From Pseudofabraea citricarpa (taxonomy: Eukaryota; Ascomycota; Leotiomycetes; Helotiales; Dermateaceae), in assembly GCA_029641185.1 (NCBI GenBank), contig JAPWGK010000023.1, positions 558,001-622,000 on the forward strand: a DNA stretch of 64,000 nucleotides. The letters are read 5' to 3'. How positions within the stretch are numbered: position 1 is the stretch's first letter; each line of letters begins with the position of its first letter. Shown one piece after another: positions 11,454 to 23,521 of the stretch. The translations under genes and the position numbers were made by a program. The notes beneath the pieces are model-generated. The model saw nothing but the letters and a program-made list of their open reading frames with translations, did no database searches and was not told the origin of the DNA.

Positions 11454-13229
11454 ATGTCGCGCGATCCATATCGTTCCTCCGCCGGTGACTTAGGCTACGG
11501 TCGAGGTGGTGGAGCTGGACGACCAGCTGAAAGATGGGACGCTGAACGATTTGATTACGAGCGAGATCGAGCGAGATATGGCCCTCCACCTGAGGTGCGA
11601 GACCGTATCGAGGAGAGAGAGGTCATTCGTGATACACGAGTACCTCGAGGTGGAGGAGGAGGATTCATGTCCCGACCACGGGAACACTCCTTCGATGAAG
11701 TTTATGAAGGGCGAGGACGAGGAAGATTCGAGGATACGAGACACAGAGAGAGGATGTACTACGACGATGAGCCGAGATATGATCGTGAGCCAGTCAGAGA
11801 ACGGGAGCAGAAATTGACCATCGAAAAGGAGAGAGAATACTACAGTCCCTCTCCACCACGCAGACCTGCAGGTAACCGACCGGCCTTCCTGCGACGGCAA
11901 TCTAGCTTAGACACTTTCGACCGGAAGCCAATGGTCAAATACTCTGAGCGAAGAGAAGAAGAACTTTACGGACCGCCTGCTAGACGCGATGAGTTCCGCC
12001 CAATACCTCTACCTAGAACAAAAGCTCTACCGCCACCAAGACGATATGAAAGAGATTACGAAGATATCAAAGTCGCTGAGCCGGACTTCTATGGCGATGA
12101 AGACTTCAGAGGTTACCCAGAGCGTGTCAGGGAAAGGGAGATTATCAGAACCAGAAGACGTAGCCGTAGCAGGAGCAGAGAGCGCAGCACCCGTGGAAGC
12201 ACTAGAGGAAGTGTTAGGAGTAGCTCGATTAGCTCAAGCAGCAGTAGTGGCAGAGAAACCGTCAGAAGCGAATTTCCCAAGAAGGGTAAGACGAGAATGC
12301 CTGCAAGACTGGTCAGCAAGAAAGCGATCATTGACCTAGGCTATCCTTTCGAAGTTGAGGTGCGTATACTTTCCAATGTTCATCAAAACTTGCTAACCAT
12401 TTGTCCAGGGTGATACAATCATTATTCAAAAAGCCCTAGGCCGCGAAAACATCGATGAAGTTATCAAGCTCAGTGAAGACTACAAAGTCGAGAGTAAGTC
12501 ATTTTCTTTCCCTCCATCTCAGGTGTGGCAATCACAGGCCTAATTCTGCCTCTAGAGGTCAAAGAAGAAACGTTAGTAACAAATTATCTCGTCGCTCCAG
12601 AACAACACCATATGCATGGTGGTCGCTCTGAAGCAGGCACTGTCGTTGAAGAACATAAGACTGAGATCTACTCTGCCCCTCCGCCCCCACCTCCACCAGG
12701 ATGGATCCCAGCACCACCACCTCCTCCACCTCAACCAGCTGAGATTATTACCGATACGAAGATAACTGAACACCATCATGATGCTCATCACCACCATGAT
12801 GGACCCATAATTATCGATGCTGGACGACCAAGAGAAGAAACTGTTATTCACGAGAGAAGAGAGACTGTTGAGCGCTCTGACCCTATGCCTGTTGGACCTC
12901 TTGCACTCGCCTTGCCCGCCGAGCGATCCCGTATTGGTTCCGAGCGAGCCATCCGCGCCGAGATCAAAGCACTAGAAGCCGAAAAAGAAGCTTTGCGTGC
13001 GGAGAAACGAGCTGATCGTGAGATGCGTAGAGCAGAACGACTACGTGCTCATGGGCGAGCTTCAGAAGGTGAATTGGTTCTCTATGAACAAGACCGGGTT
13101 CTGAGAGGCGACGAGGTTACTATGGTTAGAAGGGAGAGAATCGTGGAGCCCGAGGGAGGAGCTCCAGTCAGAATCGAGAAGGACAAGAAAGGTAGGATGT
13201 CTATCAGTGTGCCGAAGTACTATAGATGA
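11454..13229 (+). CDS. DUF8035-type arginine/serine-rich protein
   Basis: Three exons (11454-12359, 12409-12493, 12556-13229) give 1,665 nt and 554 residues. The N-terminal half is disordered and rich in Arg, Asp, Glu, Tyr and Pro. It ends in an SR-like run (RRRSRSRSRERS) and a serine tract. The conserved block follows: KGKTRMPARLVSKKAIIDLG, GDTIIIQKALGRENIDEVIKLSE, which I recognise as the fungal domain named DUF8035. After it come polyproline stretches, a His-rich patch, a charged coiled-coil-like helix (EIKALEAEKEALRAEKRADR) and a basic C-terminus. SR-like and coiled-coil content suggests a nuclear RNA- or chromatin-associated role, but no function is known to me. The final acceptor (TAG at 12553-12555) was chosen because the earlier CAG breaks the frame. 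Confidence 0.8.
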
Positions 13230-14010
13230 GTTCGTAGTTTCTTTCGGCATGATGGTCTAGGACAAGGGCTGATTTGTGGAATAGTCCCGCCTCCAAGAGT
13301 CATTCGAGCAATGCTCAAAACTTTGACTTGAGTCATTCGATTCAATGTACACAACCGAACCGAGTACGGTTTCGAGGCGTTTACTTGAAAACACGGGGCA
13401 TATGGATATTCCATTCTGGCGCTTGGATATACGTTGGTGCAGCTTTTCGACGGCAGCAAATCTGAAGTTGATCTCTTCTCTGTTGTTCTAGGGTAATAGA
13501 AATGGGTTGCAAGGCAGGGGACCTTTGGGTATGACACAGGACAGGACAATGGACTTCAGCGTTGAGATTCTTACTACATTCTGTTCACGATGCTTTGTTT
13601 AGGGTAGTTACAATTCCTTTGATAATGAGACCACGAATTTCCTTACACTACAAGAGAACAAGAGAACTGGCTCACGTGATACAATGATGACATCAATGAG
13701 ATCAGATAAGCGAGCGATTTAGCTTCGATCTGCATCTCAAGCTTCTCCTGAATCCGATGCAATCCCTGGGACCAGATGCGTAAACGCGTGACGTAGACGG
13801 CACTCCATGGTAATTTGAGTAAGTGATGGCATTTTCCTTCTTCCTCCGTTTCGTGAGAATCCCATCACACGTTGAATGTTCAAATTCCACAAAGCTTCTC
13901 TGCATTCCAGCAGCCTCCTTCCTCTACATTCACGTTCTAGGTTACTTGCAATTGCCTGTTATAGGCTACCTTATGACAGCCTAGCTATCAGGAAAACTGA
14001 AATCGTTACC
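13230..14010. other. Intergenic region with upstream in-frame UVE1 extension
   Basis: No independent gene was recognised. The right end (13876-14010) is open in frame with UVE1 and could encode an N-terminal extension (see the UVE1 entry). The remainder should contain the terminator of the upstream gene and the UVE1 promoter. Confidence 0.5.
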
Positions 14011-16416
14011 ATGCCCCCAAAACGCAAGAGGTCGTCCGCTACTGTACCTTCAGCTACAGATGTGCCTATCCTCCCTCCGCCGATTCAAGACGCAATCAAG
14101 CCGCCTCAAAAAAGACAAGCCTCTCGTCGTGGTAGAACGGATACGAATCCAGACCATAATGCCGATATATTGGATGGTAAAACAGCGTTACGCGCCAGCC
14201 CTGATGCGGATGAGAAAGGAGAGGCGTTGAATATCAATGCTGTGAATCATGGACCCCCTGCGACACCTGCAAAGAAAGGCGTCGTCAAAAAAGAAGACAG
14301 TGATTCGGCACTATCCGAGTTGGATGAGCTGATTCCAACCCCGAAGAAGAATAAAAAATCCCCGACAAAAAGCTCTATTGCCGCGAAAAAGGGATCCGAT
14401 GAAATCAAGGCCTTCAAGGCCGAGCAAGCGGCGAAGAGACTCGCAGATGGAAAGATCAAGAAGGAAGATGGTCTCGATGAAGGGGTACGCGGTGACCCAG
14501 ATGGAGATGAGGGCATCGCCGAAGACATAGATGTCATGAAGAAGGAGGCTGGAAGACCTCCACCGGTTCATAGTGATTATTTGCCTTTGCCATGGAAAGG
14601 AAGATTGGGATATGTGAGTTTTACAATCCACACAATAATACGGCACTGATTTTTCATAAGGCTTGTCTAAATACTTATCTGCGATTCTCTAATCCACCTG
14701 TTTTCTCTTCAAGGACTTGTCGCATAGCTTCAATTCTTGAACATCGCCATCCTTTAAAAGATCCCAGTCAACCAGAACATGCAACCAAAAATCGGCCGGA
14801 TAAATCTCAGCCCGCTTCGATCGAACGGGGTCAAAAATATGTTGAAGAACTAGGAATTGCCAATGCCAAAGACATTGTCAAAATGCTGCGGTGGAACGAC
14901 AAATATGGTATCAAATTCATGCGACTAAGCTCAGAAATGTTCCCTTTTGCGAGTCATGAAGAATATGGCTACCAGCTGGCGCCTTTTGCATCTGAGACTC
15001 TAGCTGATGTAGGAAAAGTTGCGGCTGAACTTGGTCATAGACTAAGTACTCACCCTGGACAGGTAAGTTACAAAACCCTCCGAAATCCGCAGGTGCTCAC
15101 ATTTCTAGTTCACACAACTCGGATCTCCCCGGGCTGAAGTAATCAAAAACGCAGTTCGCGATCTTGAATACCATAATGAGCTTCTTGGTCTTCTCAAGCT
15201 ACCTGAGCAAGCCAACCGTGACGCAGTAATGATATTACACTTAGGTGGCACATTCGGCGATAAAGCTGCCACTATTGACAGATTCCGCACGAATTATCAG
15301 CGACTATCTCAACCTATCAAGAATCGAATAGTCCTTGAAAATGATGATGTTTCGTGGTCTGTTCATGACTTGCTACCCCTGTGTGAGGAGCTTAATATAC
15401 CCATGTGCTTGGATTTCCACCATCATAATATCATTTTTGATAGCACACAATTACGAGAGGGAACTCATGATATTAGGAAACTATTTCCACGGATCAAAGC
15501 AACATGGGATCGGAAAAGGATAACACAAAAGATGCATTATAGCGAACCGTGCCCAGAAGCCATCACAGGGCGTCAACGAAGGAAGCATAACCCTCGCCCT
15601 TCAGCTTTACCTCCTTGCCCGAATGACATGGATCTCATGATCGAGGCGAAAGATAAGGAGCAGGCGGTATTCGAAATGATGCGAACTTTCAAGCTGCCCG
15701 GTTGGAATACCTTCAACGATATCATACCATATGAGAGGGATGATGACAACAAACCACTTCCAAAGAAGGCTAAAAAGAGGAAGACAAAGAAGCAGATTGC
15801 TGCTGAGATCGAAGAGTTTGGCAAGGAATTAAGCGATGAAGAAGAGCCTGTCAAAGAGCAGATTCCAGATGAAGAGGTGGGTATGGGAGGTCCGGAGAAT
15901 CGAGTCTACTGGCCGACAGGAATGGAGGAATGGCTACGACCAAAAAAACGAGAGATCAAGAAGAAGGGCGAGGATGACTTGGAAGAAATGCTGAAGAATC
16001 CCACACCGGCCAACTTCGAAGCGAGGAAGAAAGCTGCAGCGAAGAACAAAGAGCCCTTGTCGGCGGAGATAAAAGATAAGCTACAGGCAATCGATAATGT
16101 AGCTGATATCCAAGCGTTATTGGAAGAAGTCAGATCTGCACGAGTTGAGACGGAAGAGGAGCAAGTCCAGCCGGCGCAGAAGAAGAAAACTCCTGTCAAG
16201 AAAGCAGCGCCAAAGAAGAAAACAGCAAGGAGTGTCCCGACGCCTTCTGTTTCAACGCCAGATGACGAGGAGGATGAGGATCTGAGTATGCCTGACTTAT
16301 CAGATGAGGAGGCCGAGGCAAAGATTGCTAAGGGGGTGAAAGCGAAGGGGAGACAGAGTGGGAGATCTAGAGGGAAGAGGATGAGTTATGTTGAAATGGA
16401 TGAAGAATTGGAGTAG
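14011..16416 (+). CDS. UVE1: UV-damage endonuclease (UVDE/Uve1p family)
   Basis: The enzyme nicks DNA immediately 5' of UV photoproducts and other lesions, starting alternative excision repair. Exons are 14011-14613, 14661-15062 and 15109-16416, giving 770 residues from the ATG before PPKRKR. The N-terminal ~195 residues are basic, disordered and NLS-like. The UvdE TIM-barrel domain begins near GRLGYACLNTYLR and includes KFMRLSSEMFPFASHE, HRLSTHPGQF, MILHLGGTFGDK, RIVLENDD, CLDFHHHNI and KMHYSEPC, which supply the His/Asp/Glu metal ligands typical of the family. The C-terminus is a long Lys/Glu-rich tail. An in-frame ATG at 13876, directly after a TGA, would add 45 residues with Ser, Arg, Leu and His and almost no acidic residues, which resembles a mitochondrial presequence. 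Dual targeting is an inference. Confidence 0.93.
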
Positions 16417-16905
16417 TATCAAATCTTTGAAAACAAGGTAGAGCACGACGACTGTGCCAGGTTCATGTATAAGTATCAGAGGAATCATTTTGATAAGAGT
16501 TATGACTTGAAGAAAGGAGGTTCAGTCACCTGGCGAATTTATTAAATTCAACAGGAATTTTTCATCACATCAGTTCTTAAACTTCAGCATAAACTCAGCT
16601 TCCTTTAACAAAATCAAGCACATCCTGGAAATTAAAGCTGTCTCTGCACAGGACTGTAGCTGTGTATCTCCCAAGATCAGGTTATTATATGGCGTCTAGA
16701 CCGAGCGAATGAAGATAGGTATTCTCCATCAAAGTTACTATTAAATACACACACAAAATGACTAATAAGCACCTTTCAGACTTCAGCGACGCTCTTCTTC
16801 CATAACTAAGCTGGGAACAACCGAGATGTTACTATTAATCCGCCAAGCAAAAAAGGGAAAATTGCACATCTTGGCAATAGACAGGAACAGAAGGCGCTCC
16901 GGAAC

Positions 16906-16911
16906 CACGTG
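16906..16911. promoter_or_regulatory. CACGTG E-box, candidate phosphate-response site
   Basis: The palindrome CACGTG lies about 250 bp upstream of the phytase ATG. Fungal phosphate regulators of the Pho4/NUC-1 bHLH type bind this hexamer at phosphatase genes. Phosphate control of this phytase is inferred from motif and position only. Confidence 0.45.
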
Positions 16912-17093
16912 CAAAGATTTCTCCAATCACAATCTCATGCATCCCCACGGTATCCCCAAGCTTCCTAAGAAGTATTCTCCACTCTTGAGACGCAGGTCAA
17001 AGCATGGGTGGCAGATGGGATTGTGAGCACCATGCTCGGTGCAAGCTGCAGACGCATGTCCTTCGCATTAAACCCCGGATACTATATAACGAC

Positions 17094-17100
17094 CAGTATG
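17094..17100 (+). promoter_or_regulatory. TATA box of phytase gene
   Basis: TATATAA lies 59 bp before the phytase ATG, a normal distance for a strongly regulated fungal gene with a short leader. Confidence 0.55.
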
Positions 17101-17158
17101 CCCTGGACAGAATCTTCTCAGCTGTCCGCTCTCCTTGCCACTTCACCTTTCGGACACG

Positions 17159-19471
17159 ATGAAGCTCGTTCCAGGCATTCTTGCAGCGTTTAGTATATTG
17201 CAGAGCCTTGTCTCTTACGCGAGAGCAGCACCCGAAGTCGATCTCCCGATCTCGGCGAAAACCTCAAGTGTGGAATCAGACAATGCCGCCGTGTACTATT
17301 CGTCGCGGCCACTTCTCCTCGGCAACGATGGCTCGGCATCAAGCGGTGGCTTCCATGTTTGGTCGCTCGACAACACTTCGTCGTTGACCGAGGTCTCGGC
17401 GGAGAAGACTGGCCGCTCTAAGCTTGTGACGGCTGTGTATGATATTGGCGGCAAGGACTTGATCGTGACCATTGCCCAACCGGATAGCGTGCTCCGCGTC
17501 TTTGATGCTGGTGATTTACAGGAAGTCAAGGAGGCTGAGAAGACGGCGTTGGGAGACTGGTCGGCTCTGTGTGCTTGGAAAAGTACTGAGAGTGGGAACC
17601 AGTACTTCTTTCTTTTTGGCAAGAAGCAAGTGGTGCAGTACCTGATTAGGAGATATCAGGGAGAGTTTGAGATTATTGAGGTACGTTACACGTTCTGTAA
17701 ATTTGATTTTGTGCCTAATTGTCGTTAGATTGGTACCTTTGACTTACCTATTGAAGCTTCGTCTTGTGCTGTGTCTTCGTCAGCTGGTCGTGTATATTTT
17801 AGCACTGATGACAGTAGTAGTATATACACGTTCGAGACCAAAGAGTCCACTATAGCTACTTCGGTCGGCATTCTTGGCGAAGCTAGCGATGACATAACTG
17901 GACTTGCAGTATATGTCGGCAAGTCGTCAGATTACCTTCTGGTGGCCCAGTCAAACGTTGTCGATGTGTATTATACACAATTCGACATCCTTGGCTCGAT
18001 GAGAATTACTGGGACCGAAGACATCGAGATCCAAGGCTTATCTATATACCAAGGCAAAACTAGCCAGTATCCTGCGGGTGCCTTAGCATATGCAGTTGAA
18101 GACGAGGAAGGAAAAGCTTTCGGAATCAGCTCGCTTGAGTCTGCTTTCAAGTCATTGGGACTGGATTCCAACACCATGTACAACCCAAGCTCCTCTTGCA
18201 AAGATTGCGAAAAGACCATCTGTAACGATTGCAGTTACAATGGTTTCTGTAAAAAGAGCAGATATGGTACTACCTGTTCTTGCTTCGCTGGCTTTTCGGG
18301 AAAGTCCTGTAAAGCAATTACTTGCACGGATAATTGCTCTGGGCACGGCAAATGCGCCGGAGCCAATGAATGTCAATGCGATGAAGGCTGGGGTGGCTTG
18401 CATTGCTCCTTTCTGCTGGTTCAACCCAAGGCTGAGACCGAGGCAAATGGCGGAGACGGTGACGATCCTGCGATCTGGATCTCTCCCAATGCCCCCGAGC
18501 TGTCCCGCATCGTCACTACAACCAAATCGGAAGAAGGTGCTGGCCTTGGTGTGTTTGATCTCAGCGGCAGATTACTCCAAACGCTTCCAGCTGGCGAACC
18601 AAATAATGTGGACATCATCTATAGCTTTGAACTTGGGAATAACCGCACAGTCGATCTCGCTTATGCAGCTTGCAGAGAAGATAACACTCTCTGTCTCTTC
18701 CAGATAAGTACCAACGGCACTCTCTCGGTTATTCCTGGTGGCATACAACCTGTTCTACCTGACTACGAGGTATACGGGTCTTGTGCATATCGTTCACCTC
18801 AAACGAGTATACAATATCTCTTTGTTAACAACAAGGACGCAGAGTATCTCCAGTATTCGTTGACATCAACTCTAAATGGGACTCTCTCAACCAGCCTTGT
18901 CAGGAGCTTCACTGCTGGCTCGGGTGGCCAAGTTGAAGGCTGTGTGACCGACGAAGAAAATGGATTTCTATTCGTTGGCGAGGAGCCTACTGGACTCTGG
19001 CGATACGAAGCTGAACCAAACACACAATCACCAGCAGGCGTCAACGTAGCAAGTGTAGCAACCTATCCCGACCATAAACCAGGTGATCTATTCGCAGATG
19101 TCGAAGGGGTGACTCTAATTCCTGGCAAGACGGCATCGGATGGTTTCCTCATCGTGAGTTGCCAAGGCGTGTCCGCCTACAACGTGTACGAACGAGCACC
19201 ACCCCATGCTTTCGTGGAGACATTTACCATCGCGAATTCGGCCGATGGGAGTGTTGACCACGTTAGTAATACTGATGGCATTGCGGCTGTGGGTAACAGG
19301 CTCAATGACCAGTTCCCGGCAGGACTGATCGTTACGCATGACGATGCGAATGAACTCCCAGGCGGTGGAACAAGCGAGGAAGCGAGCTTCAAACTCGTTA
19401 GCCTCGCTGATGTTTTGAAGGGAAATGGATTGCTGGATCAGGTGGATAAGGAGTGGGATCCAAGAGCTTGA
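17159..19471 (+). CDS. Secreted beta-propeller 3-phytase with EGF-like repeats
   Basis: A predicted extracellular phytase that releases phosphate from inositol hexakisphosphate. Two exons (17159-17680, 17729-19471; intron 48 bp) give 754 residues. Residues 1 to about 23 form a signal peptide ending at ARA. An N-terminal incomplete propeller-like domain is followed by a Cys-rich module (CKDCEKTICNDC, CSCFAGFSGKSC, CSGHGKC, CQCDEGWGGLHC) of EGF type. The C-terminal BPP phytase domain contains GDDPAIWISP, GLGVFDLSGRLLQTLP, NNVDIIY, VEGCVTDEENGFLFVGEE and DVEGVTLI, the acidic calcium/phosphate-site motifs of the family. Several N-glycosylation sequons (NRT, NGT) fit secretion. A TATA box and a CACGTG hexamer lie upstream. 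The fused EGF module between the two propeller halves is the characteristic fungal layout. Confidence 0.88.
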
Positions 19472-20202
19472 TGTATAAAATGAACGAGAAATTCAAAATG
19501 AATTTGGAGCATTTTCGCAACTGTGGAAGAAGAAGTAAGTAGGCGTTACATGGAAGTGTGAAAAGTAATCGCCTACGTCGCGAAATTGTTGATAATCATA
19601 GGCAGCCATATATCAGAGGCAACCATTTTTCAGGGGCATGCCAATTCCTATCAGGAGCTAGTTTCTGAACTTAGTTGGTTTCTAATGCGGCACAGGAAGC
19701 ACGTCGCGTAAGCAAGGTCCGGTTTTTAGGCATCGCATTATGGCATTTGGCGGAGTTAGGATTTAAGTCGTCGCTTAAATGACTAATACATGCAGCTTCC
19801 AAAGCAAATTTACTATGCTCATCCTAGAAAAGGGGCACTGAGCACATACGGGGTAGCTTTTTTCATTAAGCCAGGCTTTATTAAACTCCATCCCGGCCTG
19901 CTTCCGTGCAACTCACGTGATACGCAGCGAGCATCTTGGTGTCAAAAGGCATCACCGATTCCGTGCTGCTGCCTGCTGGAGTAAGCCAAATTCCCATTAT
20001 AGGAATATGTTCTTCGCGACTAATTGTGGAGTTTGTTGTTATGTCCATTTTGGATGGTGGATGGCATTATAAAAAAGAGGTGATTGTTCTTTCGGTTTTC
20101 TTCTCCTCAGTTCATTCATCAACTTCAGACACTTCCCTCCATCCCGCCTCGTCGAAATCAACTACATCAATTCAGTCTACCGTCAAGAAGAAAATCCTCA
20201 AA
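19472..20202. other. Intergenic region, promoter of SDR gene
   Basis: This holds the terminator of the phytase gene and the promoter of the next gene. TATAAAAAA lies at 20068-20076, followed by a pyrimidine-rich leader. No other gene was recognised. Confidence 0.5.
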
Positions 20203-21125
20203 ATGTCTGGCCCTTTTAATGCCATGGTGACGGGTACCTCACGAGGACTGGGTCTCGAGCTCGTCAGGCAACTCCTCGCCATGTCGCGAATCAACATCGT
20301 CTTCGCTACGGGCCGAAGCGACCCGACAGCAGATCTACAGCAAACGATCGATTCGTCTTCCGGGCGAGTCGTCTACCTGAAGTTCGATCCGGTCGAGATC
20401 GAAAGCGTGAAAGCTACATTCGAGACGGCGAAGGAGAAGCTGGCAGGTGCTAGTCTGGACCTTCTTATCAACAATATCGGTGTCATGCCTTTTACCCCAG
20501 GAGGGATCGCTCAGATGTAAGACTCCTCCCTAGGCTCTACTAGATCTAGGAGAGTGTAGAAACTAATGGCGTGTGGGGGAAATTAGGCATGATCTCACTT
20601 CGACTTTCAATATCAATGTCCTCACTACGCATAATGTCACGAGTGTTTTTCTGCCGCTCATGGAGAATAGCTCCCTGAAGAAAATCCAGAATATCTCTAC
20701 CACGCTTGGCTCTATCGCGCACTCGCCGACTTACTCGGTCTACCCCGCTCCAGCGTACAAGATTTCCAAGGCGGCGTTGAATATGCTTACGGTGCAGTAC
20801 GCATTGGAGTATGCCGAGAGGGGATACATTTTCTTTGCTCTCAGCCCTGGTGTAAGTCTTCTTTTCTTTTCTTTCCTTCTTTTCTTTATCCTTCGATGTA
20901 CTTGAGATATCTGAGGCTGATATTATATGGGGCACATAGTGGGTGAAGACTGATCTTGGAGGAGACGCGGCGGATTTGACGGTCCAGGAATCAGCGGCTG
21001 CTGTCTTGGATGCTCTGCATCATGCCGATAAGAGCAGCAATGGGAAGTTCTTCAATGTTCTTGTCAAGGGCTGGGAGAAGAATCCTGGCTTGAACCAGTA
21101 TGCGGGCGGTGAGGAGCCTTGGTGA
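20203..21125 (+). CDS. Short-chain dehydrogenase/reductase (C-factor/sniffer-like)
   Basis: An NAD(P)-dependent Rossmann-fold oxidoreductase. Exons 20203-20516, 20587-20851 and 20940-21125 give 765 nt and 254 residues, the classical SDR length. The nucleotide loop is GTSRGLG (TGxxxGxG). NNIGVM replaces the usual NNAG. The active site is a Ser region (ISTTLGSIA) followed by YKISK (YxxxK). The C-terminus (SPGWVKTDLGGDAADLTVQES) resembles carbonyl reductases of the sniffer/C-factor group. The substrate is unknown. A TATA-like element lies 135 bp upstream. Confidence 0.87.
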
Positions 21126-22551
21126 GTGCCTAGATATATGATATACCCAGATAGGTATCAATACATAGTCTGGAAAATACGAAAAGTTTCAGTGTTGCGT
21201 TAATTACCTACCTACCTTCCAATTCTTTTTGGGTTTTTTTTTTTTTTTACAGATCTGTTGTGTGGTCAAATATGAGATGGGATGGGTTCTTAAAGACGAG
21301 GTGCGATAATCCATGCAGCTGCCGCTTGCATTTTCAGGCTTCGGGTATCCAAGACATGTACAATGCCACCCAGAGTTCAAGAACTTCCCAGAGATCAAGG
21401 AATTGACCAAGTTCGAAGGTTTTCTTGAATATCTGAAATTACGTGCCAGCTTCTGAAAATAAGTACACTGGAGTGCCGTTGTCATTTATAAGTCTGTTGC
21501 CATTCCTTCACATATTTGGCGAATTTTGGATTTCACTATAATGCTTTTTTGAGACTCTACTTATCCAGTCTGATTCGCCTCCCATCAAACTCTAGTTCCT
21601 CATTACTATAGGTAATTTCTCAGTTCCGCATTTCAAGGGACTGACCAGGCAGTTGTGGTTATTGTTGATTTGGAAAGTTTGCCGATCGAACAATGATGCA
21701 AAACTGTCGCTAACGGCAATCGATTTTCCGTGTTGTTAATCCAGGTGGAAAGAAAATAGAAAAATATCTTGTCCATAGCATACAAGTATAATAACTTGAT
21801 TCTCAACGATACTTTTGTATCAATATTGGTAGCAGAACTTCTTACGATCTCATTAAGATTTAAGGGCATGCATTCATAATCTTGGACTTTAACCTCATAT
21901 CAGTTTCAAAAACAAAGCACTCAACTTAAGTTTCTTCTATAGCTATGTTCCTACAGTTAAAGTAGTGCCCGGGACTGAATTATTTACTCAGGATTTTTCA
22001 AATACACCGGAATCATGAGTACTTGTTACTTGCCTCAATTTGAAGCCACACCCAACTCAGAAAATCTGGCTGAACATGTAAAACTAATAGATCGACTTTC
22101 GAGAGTAGAAAAGCAACTCGGAGGACATAATATGACAGTCACTTTGAAACCCGCATCTGGATACCATACAACAACGATGCGAGCATCGAAGCGAACAATC
22201 CCGCCTACTGAGGTAGATGGGTAGGCAAACAACGCAGCCTTGTGATTCTGCATTCGTTTCACCAACTAATTAACCCGAGACCAAATTTCGTCTGCTAATA
22301 TGCCGCTACGGTGTAAGAACAACAGAAAATCCAGTAACAACGTAATACTCAGTGTCCAATTCTTGTTCTGGTCACATAAATTAACTGCAATTTTACTTAC
22401 GGTTATAAACTAAAAAATTTAATACGGCTGAAGTGTAAAATCATTCAGACCGTTCGATATTTTCAAGGCTAATTAATGTGTCTCTCCTGATAAACAGCAA
22501 AAGAAGACAAGATGATTTGTGGATAGGCGATCGTACACTCAATGCAAATTA
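21126..22551. other. Convergent intergenic region
   Basis: This lies between the 3' ends of two SDR genes and is AT-rich with a T16-type run near 21235-21249. A 69-codon frame at 22015-22224 contains a segment like a regulator linker (LIDRLSRVEKQL). It is too short and isolated to call. Confidence 0.4.
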
Positions 22552-23521
22552 TTACTTTGAAATATAGCCACCATCCACAACCAATGAATGGCCCGTAACC
22601 CATTGCGAATCCTCGCCGACCAAGAACAAAGCTGCACGAGCAATATCTTCAGTCTTTCCGAGAGTTCCCCAAGGATGAGCGGCTACAAGTGCTGCTGTTG
22701 TTCCAATGGCCAATGGACTCACTTCGTCTCTAGTGATCTCGGCAATTAGAGGCGTATCCACAACTAGCTGCAGTCAGCAAAAAGTACCCATTTTTGATCG
22801 ATTGAAGAGTTCTCACAGCTTGGACATAGCGCATTGCAATGAACACGGTCTTTAGCATAGTCAATCGCGATTTGTTTTGTAAGACCAATGACAGCATGTT
22901 TGCTTGTGTTATAACCCGGAGCTCCATTAAAAGCCACCAAACCTCCGGTGCTCGCAACATTCACTATCCATCCTCGAGTTTGATCCCCTCTGCTGTTGAC
23001 AGCTAAAGCCTCTTGGGACAAGAATTGCTGCAGAGCATATTTACAGCCGAGAAAGACTCCTCGGGTGTTAATACTCATTGTCAAGTCGAAAGTGGCTGTT
23101 GGCAATTCATGCACACGAACTCCACCTGCCTGAGAAGCCAAACCATGAATATCTGGGGCAATACCAGCATTGTTGACAATTCTGGTAGACTATTAGCATA
23201 CATCCATTTCCAAGTGCAATAGAGTGAAAAGAAGCATCGCTAAACTTGCATGTCCAGCCTCCCAAATTCCTTGACTGTCTGGGCGATAAGTCCCTCAATC
23301 TGCTGCTCCTCTCTGACATCTGTCTTAACGAAACTGGCCTTTCCACCTTCCTGCACAATTAATTCATGAGTAGCAACCGGAAATTCCGCTGAAGGCTCGG
23401 TATGTAGATCGGCACAAATGACTGAAGCCCCTTCTTTAGCATAGAGCAGAGCGATGGCCCGCCCGAGGCCCGAGCTGGCTCCGGTGACAATTGCGATACG
23501 ACCAGAAAGACGGGGAGACAT
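22552..23521 (-). CDS. Short-chain dehydrogenase/reductase (classical, FabG-like)
   Basis: A classical SDR of 282 residues from exons 23521-23250, 23181-22817 and 22763-22552 (849 nt). It has the dinucleotide loop GASSGLGRAIA, an acidic ADLH after beta-2 (suggesting NAD preference), NNAGIAP, VNVASTGGL, the catalytic YNTSK, and the C-terminal GHSLVVDGGY typical of FabG-like enzymes. Intron 1 (23249-23182, 68 bp) is best read as GC-AG (AT|GCAAGT, branch GCTAAT), which gives the conserved LDIIVNNAG. A GT-AG alternative adds four residues and puts the acceptor on top of the branch point. It is the leftmost member of the oxidoreductase-rich stretch and is convergent with the previous SDR. Confidence 0.85.

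Larger units (their letters stand above)
16417..17158. other. Phytase promoter region
   Basis: This holds the UVE1 terminator and the phytase promoter. A CACGTG hexamer (16906-16911) and a TATATAA box (17094-17100) are visible. No gene was recognised. Confidence 0.55.

Noticed and set aside
22015..22224. 69-codon frame with a regulator-like linker helix
   Set aside because: It is too short and has no zinc cluster or TF domain nearby. It is mentioned only in the gap note.
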